From contig CALCTH010000530.1 of NCBI GenBank assembly GCA_937893795.1, positions 1-38,811 on the forward strand: DNA of 38,811 nucleotides, written 5' to 3'. Source of the DNA: an uncultured Myxococcales bacterium (GTDB lineage: Bacteria > Myxococcota_A > Polyangia > Polyangiales > Houyiibacteriaceae). Positions 27,965-36,678 of this stretch are shown in pieces. Under the pieces are notes generated by a model. The model was not told where the DNA came from, ran no database searches, and saw only the letters and a program-made list of their open reading frames with translations. Each line of letters starts with the position of its first letter. Positions within the stretch are counted from its first letter, which is position 1. The position numbers and the translations under genes were made by a program.

Positions 27965-28738
27965 ATGCGGGGTGCCGCCGTGCTCCTCGGAGTGGCCTTC
28001 GTGGCCGTCGCGATGCCCACCCGGGCGGACCTGGCCGTCGTGGACAGCCTGCCCTGGCTGCTGGCGAGCGCCGACGCCGTCGAGCCGGGCGAGGTGCGCC
28101 GGTGGCGCCGCTACGGCGCCGGCCCAGACTGGCTTCTCACGGTGGGCGAGGCTGGACCGCATCGACGCGTGGCCAGCATGGTGGTGCACCGCGCCGCGGC
28201 CTTCCTCGAGACCGACGATCCCGGCGCGGCCCTCGCCCCGGGGCAGCGGGTCATCGCCTTCGGCGCGCGGAGCGAGGATGGCCACCGGCTGGAGCTGAGG
28301 ACGCTCTTTCGCGCGGGGCACGCGCGCGCCTTTCTCCGTGACGGACGCGTGGTGGAAGGGCTCGACGCCCTCGGCGAGATCGTGGGGGCCGGGCGGGGCA
28401 CGCCGCCGCGCTGGCCGCCGAGGCCGGTGATCGTGCCGCTCGAGAGCGCGGCCTTCGGGACCACGGTCTCGCTGCGTCTCCCGGCGGATCCCGAGACCGA
28501 GGCCCTGCTGCTGCGGCGCCTCGAGCATCCCGAGGTCGCGCGTCGCGCGATGGCCGCGAGCGCCCTCGTTCCCTTCGAGTCGAGCGCCAACATCGCCCGG
28601 CTGAAACGCCTGCTGGGCGATGCGGGGCACTTCCCCGGAAACCCCGCTCGCGTCGTGTGCGTCCACGCGGCCCGGACGCTCCGCGCGTGGGAGGTGCCGC
28701 TCCCCGGGCGCCCCTGCGGGGGCGACGCGGCGCCCTGA
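27965..28738 (+). CDS. Secreted hypothetical protein
   Basis: A 257-residue protein. The signal peptide MRGAAVLLGVAFVAVAMPTRA ends near residue 21. The mature part is alternating strands and helices, with Arg-rich basic patches and a C-terminal Cys pair. ATG 27965 is 2 bp after the stop of the preceding gene, which argues for co-translation. The pattern VIVPLESAAFGTTVSLRLP followed by PETEALLLRRLEHPEVARRA may be a small helical repeat. No family was recognised. Confidence 0.65.
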   Translation: MRGAAVLLGVAFVAVAMPTRADLAVVDSLPWLLASADAVEPGEVRRWRRYGAGPDWLLTVGEAGPHRRVASMVVHRAAAFLETDDPGAALAPGQRVIAFGARSEDGHRLELRTLFRAGHARAFLRDGRVVEGLDALGEIVGAGRGTPPRWPPRPVIVPLESAAFGTTVSLRLPADPETEALLLRRLEHPEVARRAMAASALVPFESSANIARLKRLLGDAGHFPGNPARVVCVHAARTLRAWEVPLPGRPCGGDAAP

Positions 28739-28823
28739 AGGCCAGCCGGCCGGCTCGTGGCGAGGGCTCACCTTCGTCTGATGGACCGATCCGGCCGTCC
28801 CCGCGGCGTGCTAGACCCACTCC

Positions 28824-29978
28824 ATGCCTCCGAGGAAGCTCCTTCCCCTGATCGGCTTCGCGCTCGCGTGCACCACCTCCACGCACGGCGGGACCGTCGA
28901 CGCAGGGTCCGGCGACGACGAGGCGGACGCCTCGGCCGCGACCGATGCGCGCGTCGACGCAGGCGCTCCCGAGACCGTCGAGCAGATGGTCGCGCGGATT
29001 CGCCGCGACGTGGAGCCGGAGTACGAGATCGCGTACGAGGGCGCGCGCTTCGTGCCGCCGGCCGGGCAGACCCTGCTCGTCATCGGGCAGACCCTCGGCG
29101 GCATCGACGAGCACGTCGCGAGCTTCCCGGACGAGCCGCTTCCCGGCGGCTGGGCGGCCTACTGGGGCATTCCGAGCACGGACGGGCTCACCGAGACCTC
29201 CCTGAGCGACACGGGCGGCCGGCAGAACCACCAGCAGCTCGTCGACCGCTTCCCGAATACGGTGCTCCAGAGCGGCCTCTGGATGGTCGGCACCTGGGAC
29301 GTGGCCAAGGATACGGCGGCCGGGAGCTACGACGACGTGGTGCGCGCCTTCGGGGCGTGGGCGAAGAGCACCGAGCGGCCCATCTACCTCCGCATCGGTT
29401 ACGAGTTCGACGGGCCCCACAACGAGCTCGAGCCGAGCGACTACGTCGCGGCCTACCGCCGCATCGTCGATCTGCTCCGCGAGGACGAGGTCGAGAACGT
29501 GGCCTTCGTCTGGCACTCCTACGCCGCGACGCCCTTCGGCGGGCGACCCGTCACGGCGTGGTGGCCCGGCGCCGAGTACGTCGACTGGGTCGGCATCTCG
29601 CTCTTCGGGCACATGTACTCCTCGAGGCCGAGCCGCGACCTCGAGGCCGTGCTCGACTTCGCGCTCCAGCAGCGGAAGCCCGTGATGGTCGGGGAGGCCA
29701 CGCCGACCGAGGGCATCTCGGAGCGGAGCGATCGCGCGTGGAACACGTGGTTCGTGAACCTCTTCTCCTTCGCCTACGCGAAGAACATCAAGGCCATCAG
29801 TCTCATCAACGAGGACTGGCGTCGCTTCACGTTCACGACGCGTTGGGGCGACGCCCGGCTGCAGAACAACGACCGGGTCGCCGAGGCCTTCTTCATGGAG
29901 ACGAACGCGCCGCGCTATTTGAAGCAGAGCCCGGAGCTCTTCGAGACGCTCGGCTACACGCCGCCCGGGGATCGCTAG
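28824..29978 (+). CDS. Secreted GH26-like glycoside hydrolase lipoprotein
   Basis: A 384-residue protein with lipobox GFALAC (Cys16) and an Asp/Ala-rich linker (20-50). The barrel resembles GH26 beta-mannanases and relatives: YLRIGYEFDGPHN places the acid/base Glu at E194, and PVMVGEATPTEG places the nucleophile at E291. WWPGAEYVDWVGISLF precedes the second. The substrate is probably a beta-1,4- or 1,3-linked polysaccharide, inferred from the family only. ATG 28824 has TAGACC ending 6 nt upstream. It overlaps the convergent MocR gene by the four bases CTAG, the stop codons of both. Confidence 0.8.
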   Translation: MPPRKLLPLIGFALACTTSTHGGTVDAGSGDDEADASAATDARVDAGAPETVEQMVARIRRDVEPEYEIAYEGARFVPPAGQTLLVIGQTLGGIDEHVASFPDEPLPGGWAAYWGIPSTDGLTETSLSDTGGRQNHQQLVDRFPNTVLQSGLWMVGTWDVAKDTAAGSYDDVVRAFGAWAKSTERPIYLRIGYEFDGPHNELEPSDYVAAYRRIVDLLREDEVENVAFVWHSYAATPFGGRPVTAWWPGAEYVDWVGISLFGHMYSSRPSRDLEAVLDFALQQRKPVMVGEATPTEGISERSDRAWNTWFVNLFSFAYAKNIKAISLINEDWRRFTFTTRWGDARLQNNDRVAEAFFMETNAPRYLKQSPELFETLGYTPPGDR

Positions 29979-31417
29979 CGGCGTCGCGGTAGCGCGCGAC
30001 GCAGCGCGCGCACCGCGTCGCGGAGCTCGCCCTCGGTGCCCTTGGCGAAGCTCAGGCGCAGCGCCGGTGCCGGCGCGCCGTCGAAGGTGAAGTCCGCGGC
30101 CGTCCGGATGCGCACGCCCTGGCCGAGCGCGCGCTTCTTCCAGGCCTCGACGTCGAGGTCCGGGGCGGCATCGGCCCAGAGCGCGAGCCCGCCCCGCGGC
30201 ACGTGGAGCGAAAGCTGCGGAAGGTCGCGGGTCGCGGCGTCGACGAGAGCGTCGCGGCGCGCCGCATAGGCCTTGCGCATGCGGCCGACGTGTCGCTGCA
30301 GCTCTCCCTCCTCGAGGAGCTCGGCGATGGCCGCCTCGACCGCGAGGTCGCCCTGCCGGTCCACGATCTCGCGCCAGCGCGCCATGCGCTCGAGCACCGC
30401 CGGCGGCGCGACCACGAAGCCGACGCGTGGCCCGGGCGCGAGCACCTTGGAGAGCGTGCCCACGTAGATGACCGAGCCGCTGGTGTCCCGGCTCGCCACG
30501 GGCAGTACGGGCCGGCCTTCGTAGTGGAGCTCGTGGTCGTAGTCGTCCTCGATGACGGCGAGGCGGTGGCGGCGCGCGAGGGCAAGCAGGGCCTGGCGGC
30601 GCGGCGCCGAGAGCAGGGCCGTCGTGGGGTACTGGTGGTGCGGCGTCAGGTAGACGGCGCGGAGCCGTCGTCGGTCCGCGAGGGTGGCGAGCGCCTGCAC
30701 GTCGAGTCCCTCGCGATCCACGGGGACCGGCAGGAGGCTCGCACCCTCCGAGCGAAAGGCGTCCCACGCCGGCCGATACCCGTAGGACTCCACGGCCACG
30801 ACGTCGCCCTTGGACAAGAGCGTGCGCGCCACGAGCCAGAGGCCCATCTGGCTCCCGCGCACCACGAGCACGTCCTCGGCCCGCGTGGCGAGCCCGCGCC
30901 GCGTCGCGAGCATCTCGGCCAGCGCGGCCCGGAGGCGCGGATGACCCTCCGGCGGGCCATAGTCGAGCCAGCGCCGGCCCGCGCGTGCCAGCACCCGGCG
31001 GTAGGCGCGGGCCAGCGCCTCCGTCGGGAGCAGGCGTAGGTCCGGGAGACCGCTGCCGAGGTCGTGCCGCGCGTCGGGCCAGGGCCGCGGTGTGGGTGGC
31101 GGCGCCCCGAGCGCGTAGGCGGCGCTTCCAGGCACGAACTCGCGTTCGCCCCGGGCGAAGCGCTCGGGCGCGACGTCCGTGACGAAGCGCCCGCGCGCGG
31201 CTTCGGTGCGGAGCCAGCCCTGGGCTTCGAGCTCGTCGTAGGCGGCCGTGACGGTCTTGCGGTGTACGCCGAGCTGCGCCGCCAGGGTGCGGGCTCCCGG
31301 CAGCCGCTGCCCGGCGACGAGTCGGCCCCGGAGCGCGTCGCGCCGGAGCGCGTCGGCGATGCGCACGTAGAGCGCTTGCGCGTCTTCGGCGGTCTCCAGC
31401 TCGAGCTGCCAGGCCAT
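29975..31417 (-). CDS. MocR/PdxR-type regulator (GntR wHTH fused to aminotransferase fold)
   Basis: A 480-residue protein. The GntR-type wing helix (residues about 10-80) has LAAQLGVHRKTVTAAYDEL. A PLP aminotransferase-fold domain (about 115-475) has ITPHHQ-like YLTPHHQYPT, EDDYDHELHY and the Schiff-base Lys324 in GTLSKVLAPGPR. MocR proteins sense vitamin B6 or amino-acid derivatives and usually regulate a divergent gene. Here that gene is a PNPOx-GNAT fusion 102 bp away, with candidate operator repeats between. ATG 31417 has TAAGCC ending 6 nt upstream. Confidence 0.93.
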   Translation of the reverse strand: MAWQLELETAEDAQALYVRIADALRRDALRGRLVAGQRLPGARTLAAQLGVHRKTVTAAYDELEAQGWLRTEAARGRFVTDVAPERFARGEREFVPGSAAYALGAPPPTPRPWPDARHDLGSGLPDLRLLPTEALARAYRRVLARAGRRWLDYGPPEGHPRLRAALAEMLATRRGLATRAEDVLVVRGSQMGLWLVARTLLSKGDVVAVESYGYRPAWDAFRSEGASLLPVPVDREGLDVQALATLADRRRLRAVYLTPHHQYPTTALLSAPRRQALLALARRHRLAVIEDDYDHELHYEGRPVLPVASRDTSGSVIYVGTLSKVLAPGPRVGFVVAPPAVLERMARWREIVDRQGDLAVEAAIAELLEEGELQRHVGRMRKAYAARRDALVDAATRDLPQLSLHVPRGGLALWADAAPDLDVEAWKKRALGQGVRIRTAADFTFDGAPAPALRLSFAKGTEGELRDAVRALRRALPRRR

Positions 31418-31455
31418 GAGCTCGGCTTATCAGGCGAAGGCGCGCACGCGAAGAA

Positions 31456-31500
31456 CTGGTCCCCTCGATTTTGCTCATCTGGCTCCATTGGAGGAGCCAG
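31456..31500. promoter_or_regulatory. Candidate MocR operator between the divergent genes
   Basis: The direct repeat CTGGTCCC (31456-31463) and CTGGCTCC (31479-31486) is spaced 23 bp start to start. The second half also pairs with GGAGCCAG (31493-31500) as a perfect 8-bp inverted repeat over ATTGGA. MocR proteins often bind direct repeats one or two helical turns apart, so this is a plausible operator. Confidence 0.5.
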
Positions 31501-31519
31501 CTGCGACCACCTTCGCGCC

Positions 31520-32608
31520 ATGACCTCATCGACCTCGCACCCGTCTTCGCCCCCTCGCCTCCGCGCTGGCCCGCGCCCTCCCGTGCCCGCCTATCGGGGC
31601 TCGACGGAGGACGCCTGGGCTCTCTTCGCGCGGACGGCGCTGCATCGCTTCGCCTTCACGGACGGGGACGGCGCGCCCGTGCTCCGCACCCTCAACGGCG
31701 TGGTACATGCCGGCGCCCTCGTCGTGCACGGCGGCCGCGCGGGTGAGAAGGTGGCCATGGTCGGGCGGCCGGTGGTCGTGGCGGCCGAGGAGCACCTCGC
31801 CACCATTCCGAGCACCTTCGTCGACCCCGAGCTCGCGTGCCCCGCGACCACCTACTACCGGAGCGCCATGGCGTGGGGCGTGGCAGAGAGCGTCGACGAC
31901 CCCGCCGCGAAGGCCGCCGCGCTCCAGGCGCTCATGGAGCGCCAGCAGCCCGAGGGGGGCCACCTTCCCGTCGACGCGCGCGAACCGCGCTACGCGAAGG
32001 AGCTCCGGCGCCTGGTCGTGATCCGCGTGGCGCCTCGACGCCTCGAAGCGCGCTTCAAGCTGCATCAGCAGAAGCCCGCCGCGCGCATGGAGAAGGTGCT
32101 CGAGGGGCTCTGGCGCCGTGGCGGGCCCGGGGACCTCGACACGCTCGAGGCGGTCCGCGCGGCGCATCCGGCCGAGCTCCGACCGGACTGCCTAGCGGTG
32201 CCCGAGGGCGTGCTTCGCGTCCGGCCGGGGGCGGCGGCGCTCGAGGCGGCGGTGGCGCTCGTCGCGCAGGCCTACTGGAACGTCGGCGTGCCCCGGGACG
32301 TCGTCGCGAAAGGGCATGAGGGCAGCAGCGCCTGGATGGTCATCGAGGAGAGGGGCGAGGTGCGCGCCACGGCTCGCGCGCAGGCCGACGGGAAGAACGC
32401 CTGGATCTACGACGTGGCCGTCGCGCCGGCGCATCAGGGCCGCGGCCTCGGCACGGCCCTCCTGCGCCGCCTCCTCGACCACCCCGCGCTCCGCGGGTGC
32501 CAGCGCGTCTTCCTGATGACCAAGGACGCTCAGCGCTTCTACGCCCGGCTCGGGTTCGCTGAACCGAGCGAGAAACACGCGACGATGGTGCTGCACCGGG
32601 CCAGCTAG
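31520..32608 (+). CDS. Bifunctional PNPOx-like flavin-binding and GNAT acetyltransferase fusion
   Basis: A 362-residue protein. The N-terminal half (about 20-215) is a split-barrel PNPOx-like domain with [20 protein letters not shown] and [19 protein letters not shown]. The C-terminal half (about 235-362) is a GNAT fold with [20 protein letters not shown] (acetyl-CoA motif HQGRGLG) and the later [15 protein letters not shown]. Such fusions occur beside MocR genes. The role is probably modification of a B6-like or amine compound; the substrate is unknown. ATG 31520 is used. The stop shares CTAG with the convergent thiolase fragment. Confidence 0.87.
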   Translation: MTSSTSHPSSPPRLRAGPRPPVPAYRGSTEDAWALFARTALHRFAFTDGDGAPVLRTLNGVVHAGALVVHGGRAGEKVAMVGRPVVVAAEEHLATIPSTFVDPELACPATTYYRSAMAWGVAESVDDPAAKAAALQALMERQQPEGGHLPVDAREPRYAKELRRLVVIRVAPRRLEARFKLHQQKPAARMEKVLEGLWRRGGPGDLDTLEAVRAAHPAELRPDCLAVPEGVLRVRPGAAALEAAVALVAQAYWNVGVPRDVVAKGHEGSSAWMVIEERGEVRATARAQADGKNAWIYDVAVAPAHQGRGLGTALLRRLLDHPALRGCQRVFLMTKDAQRFYARLGFAEPSEKHATMVLHRAS

Positions 32609-32880
32609 ACGCGCTCGAGCACGGTGGCGATGCCCATGCCGCCGCCGATGCAGAGGGTCACGAGCGCCGTCTGCAGATCCCGGCGCTCGAGCTCGTCCAC
32701 GGCCGTCTGGAGCAGCATCGCCCCCGTGGCGCCGAGCGGGTGCCCGAGGGCGATGGCGCCACCGGCGACGTTCACCTTGTCCCGGTCCACGCCCAGCTTC
32801 CGCATGGTCTGGAGCGGCACGACGGCAAAGGCCTCGTTGATCTCCCAGAGGTCGATGTCGGCCGGCGTCATCCCGGCCAT
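32605..32880 (-). CDS. Acetyl-CoA acetyltransferase (thiolase), C-terminal fragment
   Basis: The C-terminal 91 residues of a thiolase, with [22 protein letters not shown] (catalytic His47 in this piece) and the second catalytic Cys77 in LCIGGGMG. It begins at ATG 32880, which lies 2 bp past the stop of the N-terminal piece (TGAAGATG). Read in the joined frame, [20 protein letters not shown] would follow ASE of the first part, so the break is in the middle of a normal thiolase. The extra GC in GGCGCGC suggests a 2-bp insertion. Either a pseudogene, a sequence error, or a two-chain enzyme by coupled translation. Confidence 0.85.
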   Translation of the reverse strand: MAGMTPADIDLWEINEAFAVVPLQTMRKLGVDRDKVNVAGGAIALGHPLGATGAMLLQTAVDELERRDLQTALVTLCIGGGMGIATVLERV

Positions 32881-32882
32881 CT

Positions 32883-33842
32883 TCAGCGCGCCTTCTCCGA
32901 GGCCGGCGCGGGGGCCGTCAGCATGATCACGGGCTCGGCGCCGACCGTGGCGATGGCGCGAATGCGTGCGCGCGCCGTGAGGCCGAAGCTGTCGAGGCCG
33001 CGCTTCGACGCGAGGAGCACGCCAGCGGCGCCGTCCACGATGCCGCTCGAGTTCCCGGCCGTGTGCACGTGCTGAATCGTGCCGGCCTCCGGGTACTTCT
33101 GAAGCGCGATCTGGTCCATCGTCTCGCCCTGCGGGCCGATGGCCATGGCGCCCATGCGCTCGAAGGCCGGCGCGAGCGTGGCGAGCGATTCCGCCGTCGT
33201 TCCGGGCCGCGGGTGCTCGTCGCGATCGAGCGCGAGCTCGCCGGACTCGGGGTCGTTCACCGGAAGGATGGAGCCCTCGAAGGCCCGTGCCTCGATGGCC
33301 GCCGCGGCGCGGCGCTGGCTCTCGAGGGCGAAGGCGTCGACGTCCGCGCGCGAGATGCCCTCGAGCGTCGCGATGAGGTCCGCGCTGATTCCCTGGGGCA
33401 CCTGGAAGTGCCGCTTCCGTAGGTGGTGATTGTTCCCGTCGATGCCCGCCTGGTCCGAGCCCATGGGGACCCGGCTCATGCTCTCGACGCCGCCGCCGAC
33501 CACGAGGTCCTGCTGGCCGCTCATCACGCCCATGGCCGCGAAGTTCACGGCCTGGAGCCCGGAGCCGCAGAAGCGGTTGAGGGTCACGCCGGTGACCTCC
33601 TCGGGCCAGTCGGCGGCGAGGATGGCGTTGCGGGCGATGCAGGCGCCCTGCTCCTTGGCCTGGCTCACGCAGCCGACGACCACGTCGTCGACCTTCGCCT
33701 TCGGGATGCCCGTCTTGTCGGCCAGGGCGTTGAGCGTCTGGGCCATGAGCTCTTGCGGGTGGATGCCGCTGAGCGCGCCCTTGCCGGCCTTGCCGCGTCC
33801 GCGCGGCGTGCGCGCGGCGTCCACGATGTATGCCTCGGTCAT
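32883..33842 (-). CDS. Acetyl-CoA acetyltransferase (thiolase), N-terminal fragment
   Basis: The N-terminal 319 residues of a thiolase ([17 protein letters not shown]). The nucleophilic Cys92 is in [35 protein letters not shown] is the conserved later motif. The chain ends APASEKAR then TGA at 32883-32885, about 80 residues short of a full enzyme, and the remainder lies in another frame. Thiolase catalyses the last step of beta-oxidation. The acyl-CoA dehydrogenase gene lies 37 bp upstream on the same strand, so the two form a beta-oxidation operon. Confidence 0.87.
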   Translation of the reverse strand: MTEAYIVDAARTPRGRGKAGKGALSGIHPQELMAQTLNALADKTGIPKAKVDDVVVGCVSQAKEQGACIARNAILAADWPEEVTGVTLNRFCGSGLQAVNFAAMGVMSGQQDLVVGGGVESMSRVPMGSDQAGIDGNNHHLRKRHFQVPQGISADLIATLEGISRADVDAFALESQRRAAAAIEARAFEGSILPVNDPESGELALDRDEHPRPGTTAESLATLAPAFERMGAMAIGPQGETMDQIALQKYPEAGTIQHVHTAGNSSGIVDGAAGVLLASKRGLDSFGLTARARIRAIATVGAEPVIMLTAPAPASEKAR

Positions 33843-33879
33843 CGACTCGGTCCTTCCTGGCGGGTCGCTTTCACGGCGC

Positions 33880-35064
33880 TCAGAAGCCCATGATGCGGGC
33901 GGTGGCGTAGCGCATGACCTCGGTGGTGCCGCCGCCGATACGCAGCAGGCGCGCGTCGCGCCAGGCCCGCGCGACCCAGAGCTCTTCGAGGTAGCCCATG
34001 CCGCCGTGGAACTGGAGGCATTCGTCCATGATCTCGCCCGTCACGTCGCCGACGTAGGCCTTGGCCATGGAGATCAGTCGCGTGGTCTCCATCGAGATGG
34101 GCGACTTCTTGACGTGCTTCTCGTTGTTGTAGGCCTCGGCGGCTCGGTAGGTGAGGGCGTGCGCGGCCTCGTACTTGGCGTAGAGGTCGACGAGCTTCTG
34201 CTGCCAGTACTCGCGCTTGATGAGCGGCTTGCCGAAGGCCTGGCGCTCGCGGCCCCACTGGACGCTGCGGTCGAGGGCCATCTTGGCGCCGGCGAGGCCC
34301 GAGGTGCAGCCGACGACGCGCTCCGACTGGAAGTTCTGCATGAGGTACATGAAGCCCATGCCTTCCTTCCCGAGGAGGTAGCGCCGCGGGATGCGGACGT
34401 CCTCGAAGAAGAGCTCCGCGGTGTCGCTCGACCAGTTGCCGAGCTTCTCGAGCTTCTTGGAGACGGCGAAGCCCTTCACGTCGGTCGGGCAGAGCAGGAT
34501 GGAGATGCCGTTGTGCCCAGCGTCGGGGTTCGTCTTCACCATCAGCGTGACGAAGTCTGCCTGCGTGCCGTTGGTGATGTACGTCTTCGAGCCGTTGATG
34601 ACGTAGTCGTCGCCGTCCACGATCGCCGTGGTCCGGAGGCCTGCGACGTCCGAGCCGGCGCCCGGCTCGCTCACGCCGAGCGCCGCGATCTTCTCGCCGC
34701 GGATGGCCGGCTCCAGGAACTCCTTCTTCTGCTCGTCGGTCGCGAGGTCGGCGATGGCCGGGGTGGCCATGGCGGCCTGCACCAGCAGACCCATGGTCAC
34801 GCCGGCGGCGTTGCAGCGGGGCAGCTCCTCGCTCGCCACGACGGCGAACCAGAAGTCGCCGCCCGCGCCGCCGACGTCCTCGGAGTAGTGCGCGCCGAGG
34901 ATCCCGAGCTCGCCGGCGCGCTCGAAGACCGAGCGGGGGAAGATCTTCGCCTCCTCCCATTCGTCCACGTGCGGCGCGAGCTCCTTCTCGGCGAAGTCGC
35001 GAACGGTCTTTCGGAAGAGGTCGTGCTCCTCCGCGTAGGGCGTCGAGTAGGGCGTAGTCGTCAT
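33880..35064 (-). CDS. Acyl-CoA dehydrogenase
   Basis: A 394-residue flavoenzyme: [20 protein letters not shown] at the start, the FAD motif [26 protein letters not shown], then [11 protein letters not shown] and [10 protein letters not shown]. The usual MCAD/SCAD catalytic Glu (the YEGT motif) is Gly here (IGGGT). Glu248 in FQSERV is in the place used by long-chain and isovaleryl-CoA dehydrogenases, so it probably acts on long- or branched-chain acyl-CoA. ATG 35064 is chosen over the upstream GTG, with GGGGA before it. It is the first gene of an operon with the thiolase. Confidence 0.94.
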   Translation of the reverse strand: MTTTPYSTPYAEEHDLFRKTVRDFAEKELAPHVDEWEEAKIFPRSVFERAGELGILGAHYSEDVGGAGGDFWFAVVASEELPRCNAAGVTMGLLVQAAMATPAIADLATDEQKKEFLEPAIRGEKIAALGVSEPGAGSDVAGLRTTAIVDGDDYVINGSKTYITNGTQADFVTLMVKTNPDAGHNGISILLCPTDVKGFAVSKKLEKLGNWSSDTAELFFEDVRIPRRYLLGKEGMGFMYLMQNFQSERVVGCTSGLAGAKMALDRSVQWGRERQAFGKPLIKREYWQQKLVDLYAKYEAAHALTYRAAEAYNNEKHVKKSPISMETTRLISMAKAYVGDVTGEIMDECLQFHGGMGYLEELWVARAWRDARLLRIGGGTTEVMRYATARIMGF

Positions 35065-35102
35065 GGGATCCCCGGCACCGCGCTCCAACCCGGCGGACGC
35101 GG

Positions 35103-35120
35103 TGAATGAGCGTTCATTTA
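35103..35120 (-). promoter_or_regulatory. FadR-like TetR-family palindrome upstream of acyl-CoA dehydrogenase
   Basis: TGAATGA-GCGT-TCATTTA, a near-perfect palindrome with arms differing at one base. It resembles the TGAATGA-n4-TCATTCA operator of TetR-type fatty-acid regulators such as B. subtilis FadR. It lies 38 bp before the acyl-CoA dehydrogenase start. No TetR gene is in the window. Confidence 0.55.
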
Positions 35121-35232
35121 CTAGCCGAGTCCGCGTCGCCCGACAAGAGACTCGGCCCGTCGTTCCGTGAGCGGGATGCGTCGTACGCGCGGCTGCCCGG
35201 AAAGACTGCGAAAACGCGGGGCGTTGGTTTCG

Positions 35233-35727
35233 TTAGTACGGTCCGTCCCCTCGGGTGGAGCGGGCGGCGAGGGCTTCGGCGACGGCTTCGAGGGCGGGGA
35301 TGGCCTCCTTGAGCTTGGCCATGGTGGCGGCGTCGAGCTCCGCAGCGACCTCGGCTTCGATGGTCGCCAGATGGACGAGGCCCTCGAGCATGCCGCGGCG
35401 CCCGGCCGTCGTGAACGCCACGCGACGTGCCCGGCCGTCGTCGGGGTCCGGCCGGCGCTCGACCATGCCCATGGCTTCGAGGTCGCCGACGAGCTGCGCC
35501 ACGGCCTGCCTCGAGATGCCGAGCTTCTCCGCCAGCTCCGATGGCCGGGTGCCCGCGAGGTCGATGTGCGGGAAGAGCGCCATGTGCGCCGGGCGTGGCG
35601 TCGGGCCCGCCGCGACGGGGAGCGTCCGGAGCGCGTGCTCGTTGAGCAAACGCGCGCAGCGAAAGAGGCGCTGCAGCAAGCTGCCGTCCTTGGCCGCGCG
35701 AAGCTCGTCTTCGAACCCAGGGGTCAT
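35233..35727 (-). CDS. MarR family transcriptional regulator
   Basis: A 164-residue wHTH protein. The central DNA-binding part reads RPSELAEKLGISRQAVAQLV then MVERRPDPDDGRARRVAFT, the recognition helix and basic wing of MarR. The long N- and C-terminal helices would form the dimer. It is divergent from the DUF4336 gene with 76 bp between, which hold a candidate operator. It starts at ATG 35727 with TAGCCT ending 6 nt upstream. Confidence 0.92.
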   Translation of the reverse strand: MTPGFEDELRAAKDGSLLQRLFRCARLLNEHALRTLPVAAGPTPRPAHMALFPHIDLAGTRPSELAEKLGISRQAVAQLVGDLEAMGMVERRPDPDDGRARRVAFTTAGRRGMLEGLVHLATIEAEVAAELDAATMAKLKEAIPALEAVAEALAARSTRGDGPY

Positions 35728-35733
35728 GACCGC

Positions 35734-35739
35734 AGGCTA
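35734..35739 (-). promoter_or_regulatory. -10-like hexamer TAGCCT for the MarR gene
   Basis: On the minus strand TAGCCT ends 6 nt before the ATG at 35727, with no Shine-Dalgarno, consistent with a leaderless transcript. Confidence 0.4.
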
Positions 35740-35757
35740 GGCGTTGCGAGGAAGTTG

Positions 35758-35797
35758 ATAAAGAGCGCTTGACTAAAATGATTAAGGACTCTTTATT
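35758..35797 (+). promoter_or_regulatory. Promoter with embedded MarR-type operator
   Basis: TTGACT (35769-35774) and TTTATT (35792-35797) are 17 bp apart, a good sigma70-type pair. An 8-bp inverted repeat ATAAAGAG/CTCTTTAT (35758-35765 and 35789-35796) brackets it, with the right arm covering the -10. TTTATT ends 6 nt before ATG 35804. MarR binding here would block the DUF4336 gene. Confidence 0.6.
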
Positions 35798-35803
35798 AGA
35801 TGC

Positions 35804-36523
35804 ATGACCGACGTCACTCCCGATCTTCGCGGCCCCTCGCCGCTGGCCCCCGGCGTCTGGCACGTCGAGGGACGCCTCCGCCTTTCGCCGGGGATCCACT
35901 TCCCGGTGCGCTCGACGCTCGTCGATACCGGCGAGGGCCTCGCGCTCGTCTCGCCGCTGGGCTTCGACGACGAGACCGCGGCGCGCATCGACGCGCTTGG
36001 CGCCGTGACCTTCCTGGTGGCCCCGAACCTCTTCCATCACCTCTTCCTCGAGGCGGCGACGGCGCGCTGGCCCGAGGCGAAGGTCCTCGCGCCACCGGGC
36101 CTTCGGTCGAAGCGGCCGGGGCTGACCATCGATGGTGATCCCTCGTCGCTACCCGGCGTCGAGGTGCACCGCGTGGCGGGCATGCCGAAGCTCGAGGAGC
36201 ACGCCCTCTTCCACCGCCCGAGCGGAACGCTCGTGGTCACGGACCTGGTCTTCAACATGCACCGGGCGCACACGGGGCTGACGCGCTTCATCCTGAAATA
36301 CGTCTCGCGTGCCTATGGCCGCGTGGCGGTGAGCGGGCTCCTTCGCTGGCTGACCAAGGACCGGCCGGCGGCGGCTGCCAGCCTCGACGCGATCCTCGCG
36401 CTTCCCTTCGAGCGCCTCGTCATGGCCCACGGCGACGTCGTCGAGGAGGACGCGCGCGCGCAGCTCGCCGCGGCCACGCTCGCGCTCCGAGGCAAGCCGG
36501 CGGCGCCTGCGCTCCTGGCCTAG
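35804..36523 (+). CDS. DUF4336 (metallo-beta-lactamase-fold-like) protein
   Basis: A 239-residue protein resembling DUF4336, an MBL-fold relative: GVWHVEGRLRLSPGIHFPVR at the start, LVDTGEGLALVSPL, then APNLFHHLFLEAATARWP with paired His, TLVVTDLVFNM, and VMAHGDVVEEDA near the end. The role is unknown, and a metal-dependent hydrolase is possible. Divergent from marR and probably under its control. A 155-bp gap follows without visible signals. Confidence 0.8.
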   Translation: MTDVTPDLRGPSPLAPGVWHVEGRLRLSPGIHFPVRSTLVDTGEGLALVSPLGFDDETAARIDALGAVTFLVAPNLFHHLFLEAATARWPEAKVLAPPGLRSKRPGLTIDGDPSSLPGVEVHRVAGMPKLEEHALFHRPSGTLVVTDLVFNMHRAHTGLTRFILKYVSRAYGRVAVSGLLRWLTKDRPAAAASLDAILALPFERLVMAHGDVVEEDARAQLAAATLALRGKPAAPALLA

Positions 36524-36666
36524 CGTCGGGGCACGAGGCAGCGACGTCGCGGGGGATCGCGTCGATGCTTCGTCCGAGGCGTCGAGTGGCCTCCCCGCCG
36601 GAAGGCATCGAACGGAAACTACGCCGCCTTCGACCGAAGCTCCGGGCATGGCGCCCGAGGCGTGGC

Positions 36667-36672
36667 TAGCCT
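36667..36672 (+). promoter_or_regulatory. -10-like hexamer TAGCCT
   Basis: TAGCCT ends 6 nt before GTG 36679, with no Shine-Dalgarno. Confidence 0.4.
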
Positions 36673-36678
36673 TTCCAG

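Noticed and set aside
28251-31529. A 1092-residue minus-strand open frame spanning several genes
   Set aside because: It runs through well-supported genes on both strands (the GH26 lipoprotein and the MocR regulator) and is rich in Arg/Pro/Ala without motifs.
32880-32890. Programmed frameshift in the thiolase
   Set aside because: No slippery heptamer or downstream pseudoknot is visible; a GC dinucleotide insertion or sequence error is simpler.
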